From: Paludibacteraceae bacterium
GTDB lineage: Bacteria; Bacteroidota; Bacteroidia; Bacteroidales; Paludibacteraceae
Direction of reading: 5' to 3'
NCBI GenBank assembly: GCA_017479885.1
Contig: JAFVBR010000042.1
Location: 1-64,000, forward strand
DNA length: 64,000 nt
Both the position numbers and the translations under genes were made by a program. Positions 1-6,865 of this stretch are shown here, piece by piece (position 1 is the stretch's first letter; each line of letters starts with the position of its first letter). The notes beneath the pieces are model-generated. The model was not told the origin of the DNA, did no database searches, and was given only the letters and a program-made list of their open reading frames with translations.

Positions 1-157
1 ACAAGAGTTAAAGCATTATTTATCAACAAAATATATCATAATTTAACCATTGTTTTGCGATTGACCGTTTGTGATACATTTAGCATCCATTCGCACATGT
101 TGCATTACGAAAAATAAAATAATTTGATGCGGTTGCCGTGTAAAAAGTACATTTGAT

Positions 158-188
158 TTTGTAATATCAAGAAAAAGTTGTATTTTTG
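158..188 (+). promoter_or_regulatory. Bacteroidota promoter for the DUF3791/DUF3990 operon
   Basis: TTTG at 158-161, 19 bases, then TATTTTTG at 181-188 match the Bacteroidota -33/-7 pattern. Transcription would start near 195, so an upstream in-frame TTG at 178 lies inside the promoter and cannot be the start codon of the next gene. Confidence 0.75.
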
Positions 189-222
189 CCGCAAAATAAT
201 GCAAATTGCGATTAGTGTAATT

Positions 223-444
223 ATGTCACAGAAAACGATTTGGAAAATACAGTATTTTGGCTTATGCATTAACGAGTTTGCTCGCAAGTACCGCCTTAAG
301 CCACAAATAGCCCACAACTACTTGCAGAAATACAAAGGGCTTCAGTTCCTGCAAGATAATTATGAGGTGGAGCATACGCTCGCACTTGATGACACTATCC
401 ATTCTCTGCATAAAGTATGTGCTTATAACGGCGGAACACTATGA
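223..444 (+). CDS. DUF3791-like small protein
   Basis: This 73-residue protein is the first of three translationally coupled genes. Its sequence (an NEFARKY stretch, then HNYLQKYKGLQFLQDNYEVE and HTLALDDTIHSL) resembles DUF3791 proteins, which commonly sit beside DUF3990 genes in Bacteroidota. I chose the ATG at 223 because the promoter -7 box covers 181-188 and an ATG at 199 would sit at the transcription start itself. Its stop overlaps the next start in an ATGA. DUF3791 has no established biochemical role; the tight coupling to a predicted ADP-ribosyltransferase suggests an accessory or antidote-like role, which is inference. Confidence 0.7.
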   Translation: MSQKTIWKIQYFGLCINEFARKYRLKPQIAHNYLQKYKGLQFLQDNYEVEHTLALDDTIHSLHKVCAYNGGTL

Positions 445-905
445 TTCTCTACCACGGCTCAAATACCACTTTCCTGACTATTGAACTTTCCAAATGCCTT
501 CCTAATAAGGACTTTGGACGAGGCTTTTATCTTACTCCGTCGAAGCATGATGCTACCGAGCGGGCAAAAGATAAATGTCAGAAAGAACATTGGGGAGTAC
601 CTCAAGTGTTGAAATTCAAATGGGATGAAACTAATCAGCAAAATCTGTCTATCAAAAAGTTTGATAAAGTGGATGAGGAATGGGCTACTTTTATTTTGAG
701 CAACCGCAAACGCAAAAGCAAGCAGCATCATTACGACATTGTAATAGGTCCGGTGGCAGACGATGGGGTTATCCTATCTTTACAACTTTATGAAAACGGC
801 TATTTGTCAATGTCAGGCTTAATCGAAAAACTCACCTATGCTCGTCCAAGCATTCAGTATGCTTTTTGCACCGAGCGCTCCATTGAACAACTGCAACTCT
901 TATGA
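441..905 (+). CDS. DUF3990 protein, predicted ADP-ribosyltransferase fold
   Basis: This 154-residue cytoplasmic protein begins with a YHGSN motif and continues with DFGRGFYLTPSKHDATERA, the arrangement typical of DUF3990. Members of DUF3990 are regarded as relatives of the ADP-ribosyltransferase toxin superfamily: the early H corresponds to the NAD-binding motif, and GFYLT is the usual second strand. I see no signal peptide or membrane segment. It overlaps its neighbours by four bases on each side, so all three proteins are probably made together. Target and activity are unknown; a toxin-antitoxin-like or defence role is inference from the fold and from its setting in an accessory region. Confidence 0.7.
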   Translation: MILYHGSNTTFLTIELSKCLPNKDFGRGFYLTPSKHDATERAKDKCQKEHWGVPQVLKFKWDETNQQNLSIKKFDKVDEEWATFILSNRKRKSKQHHYDIVIGPVADDGVILSLQLYENGYLSMSGLIEKLTYARPSIQYAFCTERSIEQLQLL

Positions 906-1108
906 GAAAGAAAGATTTTGATATGGTGGTGCAACTCATAACTGACCAGTTGGTCTGTTTTCTGATGGAAGACTACAACCTGCCTATGCTTGAAGCATTC
1001 GACAAGGTGTATAACTCGTTGACTTTTCAAAATTTGCAGGATAAAGGCACTGGGCTTTACCTCCGCAGTGCAGCTTATATTTACGAATACCTAAAAAAAG
1101 AACTATAA
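902..1108 (+). CDS. Small partner protein of the DUF3990 module
   Basis: This 68-residue, probably helical protein (pattern DMVVQLITDQLVCFLMEDYN, later GLYLRSAAYIYEYL) overlaps the DUF3990 gene by an ATGA and closes the three-gene unit. Small proteins of this kind regularly follow DUF3990 genes in Bacteroidota and are sometimes also labelled DUF3791. No catalytic motif or signal peptide is visible. It may help neutralise or shape the activity of the DUF3990 protein, but nothing in the sequence proves this. The structured RNA at 1132 starts 24 bases after its stop. Confidence 0.6.
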   Translation: MRKKDFDMVVQLITDQLVCFLMEDYNLPMLEAFDKVYNSLTFQNLQDKGTGLYLRSAAYIYEYLKKEL

Positions 1109-1131
1109 ACTTTTCAGCCTATGACCTACCC

Positions 1132-1317
1132 GCATCGTAAAGGCGATGCATGACATATTTAATTAGCAATTTCGCTATTTATTCTTGTAAGTCATCTACC
1201 ACAATTGACAAAATGTATCGGGAATAAGTTGTGAAACACCGCTTGCGGTGTGGAAGACTTGTTGATACATAAGGTGTGGTAGCCTGACTTACAAACAAGG
1301 CTTCCACACATTTTTTT
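1132..1317 (+). ncRNA. Structured RNA, copy A of a three-copy family
   Basis: From 5' to 3': hairpin 1132-1137/1144-1149; conserved GACATAT at 1152-1158; small hairpin TAGC 1164-1167/GCTA 1174-1177; then one long interrupted stem made of 1187-1194/1285-1292, 1196-1203/1275-1282, 1213-1219/1264-1270, AATAAGT with ACTTGTT, and apical 1236-1241/1246-1251. All listed helices are complete, apart from one wobble pair in AATAAGT/ACTTGTT. Downstream, CTTCCACAC at 1301-1309, followed by seven T, can pair with GTGTGGAAG at 1248-1256, which removes the 3' strand of the apical stem. The layout matches copies at 5665 and 37411 (reverse). I cannot assign a known RNA family. The element lies just upstream of the TonB-like gene. 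Confidence 0.7.
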
Positions 1318-1344
1318 ATTTGTAAATATTAAATTATCAACAAT

Positions 1345-1974
1345 ATGAACAAGTCATTACTAATCTTTTCACTCTGCTGTCTATCGCTTTGGACTATGGC
1401 ACAAGACATTATCGTAACCACTGATGCCAAGAAGATTGATGCAAAAATTCTCGAAGTATCAAAGTCAGAAATTAAATACAAAGAGATTGACAATCTTGAT
1501 GGACCAACTTTCATTCTTGAAGCAGATTTAATTAATAATATCATCTATTCTAATGGCAAAGTCGTTCTATATAATCAAGGCTCGCCCATTTCTCATAAAG
1601 AAGAGACGGAAAAAGAGGAAATGGCAATACGTAAAGCCGAACAATTAGCTTCTCTATTTGACATATCTGAAACGAATAGCGAAAAAGAAGAGCATATAAC
1701 TCCAAGTATCAGAGGTAATTCATGGAATATGCAAGGGCGTTCTTTGGTTGGCAAATTAGCAATGCCTTCGTATGATGGTATACAAGAAGGCAGTGTTATT
1801 GTTGAAATAGTTGTAAATCCGACAGGTGATGTTATCTCTGCGATTCATATAGGCGGCACTATAACCGATAATAAAGCTATTCAGAGTTCTCTTAATGCAG
1901 CACATAAAGCAAAGTTCTCCAAAAGCGAAAACAATCAAATAGGCACTATTACCTATAATTTCAAACTGAAATAA
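1345..1974 (+). CDS. Secreted protein with TonB C-terminal-like domain
   Basis: The 209-residue protein has a signal peptide (about residues 1-20, ending near TMAQ). Next comes a strand-rich segment (DIIVTTDAKKIDAKILEVS) that is common in secreted Bacteroidota proteins. The C-terminal ~75 residues (GKLAMPSYDGIQEGSVIVEI through GTITYNFKLK) match the TonB C-terminal fold. There is no N-terminal anchor-plus-proline linker of a classical TonB, so it probably acts in the periplasm rather than as a full energy transducer. It lies 28 bases after structured RNA copy A, whose T-rich end could control it, and 10 bases before the C10 protease gene, which suggests one operon. Confidence 0.6.
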   Translation: MNKSLLIFSLCCLSLWTMAQDIIVTTDAKKIDAKILEVSKSEIKYKEIDNLDGPTFILEADLINNIIYSNGKVVLYNQGSPISHKEETEKEEMAIRKAEQLASLFDISETNSEKEEHITPSIRGNSWNMQGRSLVGKLAMPSYDGIQEGSVIVEIVVNPTGDVISAIHIGGTITDNKAIQSSLNAAHKAKFSKSENNQIGTITYNFKLK

Positions 1975-1984
1975 CAGCAAGCAT

Positions 1985-4798
1985 ATGAAAAAATTATTTC
2001 TTATATTATTGGTGCTTCCGACAATGCTATATGCTGCACCTATAACCAAAGAGCAAGCTCAAATGGTAGGTGAAAATTTCTTCATTAATTCTATTGAAGC
2101 TAATCATGCTATTAAGAAACAAGCACATTTTGTTTCTGAACAGCACAAAAACATGAAAAGTGTACGACAGAATATCGGCATTTCTTATGCCCCTTACTAT
2201 ATTTTCAATAACGAGGATGGCGGATTCGTAATAGTGTCAGGTGATGATTGTGCTACACCCATTTTAGGCTATTCTACAGAGGGTGTAATTGACCCGAACA
2301 ATCTTCCAGTACAATTAGAGGCATTACTGCAAACCTATACTGATGAAATACAATATGCCATTGAAAACAATCTCCACGCAACTGATAGTGTTGCTAATCT
2401 GTGGAATGCATATAAAAAAGCACCGCAAAAGTTAAACACAACTGCAGTCGTAAGTGCGTTAATATCTACAAAATGGGATCAATATCCGCGCTATAATAAC
2501 AAATGTCCCAATGATGCCTCCTTATCATCTTTTGGCGGACATCCTACTACAGGTTGTGTAGCAACAGCTATGGCACAGATTATGAAATACTGGGAGTACC
2601 CCAAGAAAGGCTACGGAAGCAAAAGTTATAGATCCGAGTATTACGGCACTTTGTCCGCTAATTTTGGTAGCACAGCCTATGATTGGGGCAATATGCCTCT
2701 CATATTATCTTCTTCTACTTCATCAACACAAAACAATGCAGTAGCGACTTTGATGTATCATTGTGGTGTAAGTGTTTCTATGAACTACAATTCCGATGGT
2801 CATGGTAGTAGTGGTGCTTATGTTGCTGAGATTGGTCGTGGAGCAAGTGCTGAACTTGCACTTCGAGATTATTTTGGCTATGCGTCAACTATTGCTGGAA
2901 AATTTAGCGAAAATATGACTGCTTCTGCATGGAAAACTTTGTTAAAGACAGAGTTGGACAATAGAAGACCTCTGCTATATGCGGGATATAATCCCAATGG
3001 TGGAGGACATTGCTTTATCTGCGACGGCTATGATAATAGTGACAAATTCCATTTTAATTGGGGATGGGGAGGGCAAGCAAATGGGTTCTTCTCGCTTACC
3101 GCATTGACTCCCAGCGGAGATAACTACACAAAAGGCCAACAAGCTGTCATAGGTATCAAACCCAAAGATGGTTCAACTCCAGCCAAAAACTACGATTTGT
3201 ATATGAACACCGATTTAACGGCTACTAATACAAGTAGCTCAACATCATCAGAGCCAAACGCCTATTATTTTGGAAACACATTGTCCTTCACTGCGAAAGT
3301 GGAAAATAATGGCACGGGGACATTCAATGGCTATCTAAAAGTGGCTGCCTTTACAGAAAGCGGTGAATTTGTCGCTTGGTCAAATGAATCGTATCATTTC
3401 TCATTAAATGCTGGTCAAAATACCATACAAATGACATACACATTCACTGGTGGAGTTCCATTCTATCCTGGAAAATACCGTGCTTACATGTACTATCAAG
3501 ATGATGACGAAACAGAGAATAAAAAGGTCAAGACGGACGAAGGTATTTTCCTAACGGAATATAATAATATTGCTTTTACAGTTAAATCTGCAGGCAATTT
3601 GCAACGTGTTTCATCGTATTATGTTTATGATCAACCATTTGATAATACTTTTGTATTTGGGCAAAGAGCACGGATAAATGTAGATGTCAAAAATACCTCT
3701 AGTTCTAATTTCTATGGCAATATAAGACTTGGCTTATATGATATGGAAGGGTCACTTGTAGATATAATAGAAGATGTAGATTATACAATCAGTGGTTTGC
3801 CCGCAAATACAACTAGCAATCTTCAGTTTTACAATTTTATTAGTGTAGAACCTGGTACATACCATTTAATATTAAAGGCTAAAAAAAAGAATCAGAGTTC
3901 GTGGTATTATTTGGAATGTACCACCGCATATCCTAACCCTTTAGAAATTATTGTTAAGGCTCCTGCCTTATATGCGGATGACTATGAACCGAATAATAGC
4001 CAAAACACGTCATCATCTTTGTTTTTGGATATGAATCCTGAGATAGAAGATTTCGGTAACAGGGCATCTTTGCATGAGGATTCAGATATAGATTATTATA
4101 AATTAGTATTACCTAATTCGAGTAACTATAGAGTAGAAATAAGACTTTACGACAAATATAATCAAGGAGGATGGTTGTACGAAAATGCAGATGCCCAATT
4201 TGCCTATTCTGTAGGAGGCAACTCTTATTCAGAATACTATAAAAATAGCAAGACTATCTCCTTTGAAGGACCAAGCGTATTGTATATCAGAGTTAGGCCT
4301 TATGGTATGAACGGATTAGGTTATTATGAAATATCTGGAGACGTTGAGGAAACTATGAACACAAACATCCAAGATGTTACCTGTGCAGAGGCAGGTCAAA
4401 TTGCTTCTGGTCTCCCTCATAATTCGCCAACTACGGTAACTTACAATGTTGTAGGATATGTAACCGAAACGGATGGTATTGTGTCAAAGGGACAGCAGAT
4501 TTTTTGGATGGCAGATAGTGAAAATGGAGGTAAAGTATTTGAGTGCTACTGGGGGAATGTACCTGAAATCATCAAAGTCGGTGACTATGTATCAGTTAAA
4601 GGGCAGATTATGAGATATAACTCCATTTATGAGATTAAGCATGGCGATGTCCTATTATTGGAGCGCAAAATTCCTCAAGCACTTGATGATGTGAGCGCTG
4701 AAATACCTGTTTCTAAAAAAACATTCCATGACGGTCAGCTCTATATTATTCTCCCCGATGGTCGCACCTTCAACGCCCTCGGTGCAGAGGTAAAATAG
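1985..4798 (+). CDS. Secreted C10 family cysteine protease (streptopain-like)
   Basis: The 937-residue precursor has a signal peptide (1-17) and an inhibitory propeptide to about residue 155. The peptidase C10 domain follows, with catalytic Cys191 in TTGCVATAMAQ and His342 in GGGHCFICDGYD, then the NWGWGG signature. After about 400 come Ig-like segments, a prepeptidase-type region beginning DDYEPNNS, and an OB-fold-like segment (YNVVGYVTETDGIVS). The last ~20 residues end in DGRTFNALGAEVK, closely matching the end of the BspA-like protein at 34135; this suggests a shared C-terminal export or anchoring signal of the type IX kind (inference). Family members such as streptopain and interpain cleave host proteins. 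Confidence 0.88.
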   Translation: MKKLFLILLVLPTMLYAAPITKEQAQMVGENFFINSIEANHAIKKQAHFVSEQHKNMKSVRQNIGISYAPYYIFNNEDGGFVIVSGDDCATPILGYSTEGVIDPNNLPVQLEALLQTYTDEIQYAIENNLHATDSVANLWNAYKKAPQKLNTTAVVSALISTKWDQYPRYNNKCPNDASLSSFGGHPTTGCVATAMAQIMKYWEYPKKGYGSKSYRSEYYGTLSANFGSTAYDWGNMPLILSSSTSSTQNNAVATLMYHCGVSVSMNYNSDGHGSSGAYVAEIGRGASAELALRDYFGYASTIAGKFSENMTASAWKTLLKTELDNRRPLLYAGYNPNGGGHCFICDGYDNSDKFHFNWGWGGQANGFFSLTALTPSGDNYTKGQQAVIGIKPKDGSTPAKNYDLYMNTDLTATNTSSSTSSEPNAYYFGNTLSFTAKVENNGTGTFNGYLKVAAFTESGEFVAWSNESYHFSLNAGQNTIQMTYTFTGGVPFYPGKYRAYMYYQDDDETENKKVKTDEGIFLTEYNNIAFTVKSAGNLQRVSSYYVYDQPFDNTFVFGQRARINVDVKNTSSSNFYGNIRLGLYDMEGSLVDIIEDVDYTISGLPANTTSNLQFYNFISVEPGTYHLILKAKKKNQSSWYYLECTTAYPNPLEIIVKAPALYADDYEPNNSQNTSSSLFLDMNPEIEDFGNRASLHEDSDIDYYKLVLPNSSNYRVEIRLYDKYNQGGWLYENADAQFAYSVGGNSYSEYYKNSKTISFEGPSVLYIRVRPYGMNGLGYYEISGDVEETMNTNIQDVTCAEAGQIASGLPHNSPTTVTYNVVGYVTETDGIVSKGQQIFWMADSENGGKVFECYWGNVPEIIKVGDYVSVKGQIMRYNSIYEIKHGDVLLLERKIPQALDDVSAEIPVSKKTFHDGQLYIILPDGRTFNALGAEVK

Positions 4799-5002
4799 CG
4801 TTTTCGCTCCGCTCATTCATGAGCGGTCAAAGCAAAAGGAAAGCGGCAAAGCATTACGTCTTGCCGCTTTCTCGTTTCTATTTCAGGCGGATTGAATCCG
4901 CCGTTCTTTGTTAATTCTCGGCGAATCTTATTCGCTGCCTGTTGAGCCTATCAGCCAAGTTTGGCTGATTATAGCGTTTTCGCCACGCTCATTCATGAGC
5001 GT
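4797..5002 (+). repeat. Cluster of short perfect hairpins
   Basis: This 200-base gap is built almost wholly of small palindromes: CCGCTCAT/ATGAGCGG 4809-4826, a 10-bp terminator-like stem 4840-4870, GGCGGAT/ATCCGCC 4886-4902, GCGAAT/ATTCGC 4921-4935, ATCAGCCAA/TTGGCTGAT 4950-4969 and ACGCTCAT/ATGAGCGT 4985-5002. The first and last units are near-identical 30-base direct repeats (4797-4826 and 4973-5002). Similar palindromes interrupt the adjoining ppdK remnant. Confidence 0.8.
4840..4870 (+). terminator. Terminator-like hairpin after the C10 protease gene
   Basis: AAAGCGGCAA at 4840-4849 pairs perfectly with TTGCCGCTTT at 4861-4870. It lies 42 bases past the protease stop and is followed by a short mixed T/C tract, so it is a plausible but not canonical terminator. 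Confidence 0.55.
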
Positions 5003-5012
5003 TCTTTCTCAC

Positions 5013-5592
5013 GCTTCATCCTCAACAGCGGCTTGGGCGGCGGCGATGCGGGCGATGGGTACGCGGAAAGGTGAGCAACTTGCGTAGTTCTTATCTCGCT
5101 ACGCTCGAACGATCTGAAGGTGCATGCCGACGCGGGCACAGAACTTGACGCTTGAAGGCTCGCCACCGTGCTCGCCACAGATACCTGTGCGGAGTCCCGG
5201 ACGAAAACGAGAGCAAGTGCGGGTGTATGCTTGCATACGCAACCCGCCGAAGCCGAGTTTGGCAACATTGCAAATGTTGAACGGCACGACCTTTCTCTAC
5301 CGCCATCTTAATCAACTGGCCTACACCGTTCTGGTCAAGCACTTGGAACGGATCGACTTTCAGAATCTTCTTCTCGAGGTAAGCCGGCAGGAAGGAAGCG
5401 ATATCGTCGCGGCTGTAACAACGGGGTCCCCAAAGAACTTCGTTCGAATGGGGTGTCCTACGAATGTCATCTGCGTGAGGTCGTTGGTACCAAATGAGAA
5501 TTTTGGTGCAAGCCGAACGCAATGTCAAACTTGTTTGAACATTGCTGAGGCGCAGCCCAAAATGGCAACAACATTGTTGTTGAAGTACTGTG
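5013..5592 (-). pseudogene. ppdK remnant, C-terminal part
   Basis: On the minus strand this segment aligns at roughly 85-90% identity (by eye) with the last ~117 codons of the intact ppdK at 12971, covering residues about 793-909 including [20 protein letters not shown]. It cannot be functional: four insertions of about 33, 76, 42 and 83 bases interrupt it, the first introduces a stop codon and others shift the frame. The level of divergence argues against a very recent duplication; an older duplicate or a donor-derived copy both fit. Homology stops at about 5592, just before structured RNA copy B. Confidence 0.85.
5090..5582. repeat. Four palindromic insertions inside the ppdK remnant
   Basis: Comparison with intact ppdK defines extra segments at about 5090-5122, 5205-5279, 5419-5460 and 5501-5582. 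Each folds on itself: GTATGC/GCATAC inside GCGGGT/ACCCGC and then CAACATT/AATGTTG in the second; CCCC/GGGG around GAAC/GTTC in the third; CAATGT/ACATTG and CAACAACATTGTTGTTG in the fourth. Several share a GCCGAA-type core. They look like miniature palindromic insertions rather than random expansion. Confidence 0.7.
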
Positions 5593-5628
5593 CTTTACCA
5601 CCTTAGTCAGATTTATTTTATAAAATCC

Positions 5629-5659
5629 TTGTGTAATCCAAAATAAAGCAGTATCTTTG
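5629..5659 (+). promoter_or_regulatory. Promoter of structured RNA copy B
   Basis: TTG at 5629-5631, 20 bases, then TATCTTTG at 5652-5659. The first hairpin of the RNA starts at 5665, about where transcription should begin. The surrounding bases (AATAAAGCAGTAT) nearly match the nitroreductase promoter at 7580. Confidence 0.8.
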
Positions 5660-5664
5660 CAGTC

Positions 5665-5855
5665 GCAAAAGGGGAAACTCTTTTGCAGACATATTAAATT
5701 TTCGCGTTTGCGATTTATTTGACCTCTGGAATGTAGGAAGTTTCAAAGTGTGTCATAAATAAGTCAGCAAACGTCCATATCGTATATGGGCGTTGCTTAT
5801 CGACACATGGGCATTTCCTACAGCCTCAGAGGGATAGGGAACGCTCATTCTTTTT
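5665..5855 (+). ncRNA. Structured RNA, copy B of a three-copy family
   Basis: A 9-bp hairpin with a GAAA loop (5665-5686) is followed by GACATAT (5688-5694), a small hairpin TCGC 5702-5705/GCGA 5710-5713, and the long stem: CCTCTG 5723-5728/5827-5832, TGTAGGAA 5732-5739/5815-5822, GTGTGTC 5748-5754/5802-5808, ATAAG/CTTAT, and apical 5772-5780/5784-5792. TGGGCGTT at 5787-5794 can instead pair with AACGCTCA at 5840-5847, just before TTCTTTTT. Order and spacing match copies A and C although the stem sequences differ. It has its own promoter, so it is either an independent RNA or a long leader of the 101-residue gene at 6006. Confidence 0.75.
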
Positions 5856-5859
5856 GTGC

Positions 5860-5949
5860 TTGTTCCTAAGTAATTTGCAGACGGTCAATATAGAGAACCG
5901 TCACTCTCCAAACGGGGCAAGCCCTGCAAAGCCGTCAGAGCAGGAACAA
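5860..5949 (+). ncRNA. Branched RNA element downstream of copy B
   Basis: TTGTTCCT 5860-5867 pairs perfectly with AGGAACAA 5942-5949, enclosing TTTGCAG 5874-5880/CTGCAAA 5924-5930. Inside lie GACGGT 5880-5885/ACCGTC 5897-5902 and a GGG/CCC hairpin near 5914-5924. GCCGTC at 5931-5936 could compete for the GACGGT strand. This resembles a leader or riboswitch-like fold between copy B and the gene at 6006; I could not match it to a known riboswitch class. Confidence 0.5.
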
Positions 5950-6005
5950 ATCTTATAATTATTAAAACCGATGCTCGATGGGATATAAGTGAGCAATAAA
6001 GTAAA

Positions 6006-6311
6006 ATGAAAAAGTTTCTTTTAACACTTGTTGCTGTGTTTGCACTATCGTTAAGTGCTAATGCTATTGTACTTAGAGGAACTCACAAAGTTTGTGGTAA
6101 TGGAGCCGAATTAACATTGTATTCATCGGGTAGGATGGTGTTTTGGGATAATTCTCGTTCTTATGAGGGCAGTTATACTATCAAGGATGGGTATTTGCTC
6201 TTATTGGATGAAAATGGTCGTCAAATATATGCTTGCAAATATGAGTACAACAATAACACAGGGAAATTGTTGTGGGTTAATGTTGGCGGAGTAACATTAA
6301 GAAAATGTTAA
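6006..6311 (+). CDS. Small secreted protein of unknown function
   Basis: The 101-residue product starts with a clear signal peptide (MKKFLLTLVAVFALSLSANA). The remaining ~80 residues are predicted beta-rich, with a GTHKVCGNGAELTLY stretch and a C-terminal VGGVTLRKC; the two Cys could form a disulfide in the periplasm or outside. I recognise no family. It lies between the two ppdK remnants, downstream of RNA copy B and the branched element, with a leader of about 340 nucleotides if transcribed from 5652. Together RNA and gene replace the central part of the decayed ppdK, as if they had been inserted there. Confidence 0.65.
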   Translation: MKKFLLTLVAVFALSLSANAIVLRGTHKVCGNGAELTLYSSGRMVFWDNSRSYEGSYTIKDGYLLLLDENGRQIYACKYEYNNNTGKLLWVNVGGVTLRKC

Positions 6312-6396
6312 GTTTAAATATGCAAACTTATTCTTTGGCTATCTGCTAAAGATTATTTGTGGGATGAAGGTATACAATAGAGATGTATGCCTTCAT

Positions 6397-6865
6397 TTTC
6401 TTGTCCTCGAAGATGAAGGCTTGTTCAGAATGTGAAACATTTGGACTGAACAAGCCGAAGAAAGACATAGTGTGTCTTTCAGAACTCCTTGCGTGCTCTG
6501 TACGTGTCAGACCGATACCCTTGGCACCGAAGGCGCGAGCAACGCGTGCATCATGCGGAGTGTCGGCATTGGTGCGAACCTGCAGTTTGGTATATTTGTC
6601 GCAGAGGTCCATCAGGGCTTTGTTATTTTGTGCAAGGCGAATGCAAACCCATCGGGCTTGCGCAATTCGCCGAAGCCAAAATATCGTCAGAAGTCGCCTG
6701 AGAGTTCGGCAGCCTTGGTAGGAATCTCGCCTGCATAAACCTGACCGGTAGAACCGTTGAGCGAGATATAGTCGCCTTCTTTGTAGGTAACGCCCTCAAT
6801 AGTGACGGTTTTAGCCTTGTAGTCAACAAGGATAGCACCTGCACCCGAGACGCAGCATTTACCCA
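6397..6865 (-). pseudogene. ppdK remnant, central part
   Basis: The minus strand matches intact ppdK codons of about 496-607 (13880-14212), just after the phosphohistidine region and including [20 protein letters not shown] and [16 protein letters not shown]. Two palindromic insertions (about 6413-6492 and 6622-6690) break it. Homology ends abruptly near 6865. It lies in the same orientation and order as the C-terminal remnant at 5013, so both probably derive from one second ppdK copy whose residues 608-792 were lost and replaced by the RNA B/small gene block. Confidence 0.85.
6413..6690. repeat. Two palindromic insertions inside the central ppdK remnant
   Basis: The insertion at about 6413-6492 holds TTGTTCAG/CTGAACAA around AATGT/ACATT, then gccgaag, then AAAGACA/TGTCTTT. 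The one at about 6622-6690 is a long hairpin with ATTTTG/CAAAAT ends, GGCGAAT/ATTCGCC and a CCC/GGG tip. Its left end (ATTTTGTGCAAGGCGAATGC) is clearly related to the left end of the insertion at 5501. Confidence 0.7.

Noticed and set aside
178..222. TTG at 178 or ATG at 199 as start of the first gene
   Set aside because: The -7 box TATTTTTG spans 181-188, so translation must begin downstream; the ATG at 223 fits.
5124..5606. 160-codon plus-strand frame across the ppdK remnant
   Set aside because: It is the antisense of a decayed ppdK segment with palindromic inserts and matches no protein family.
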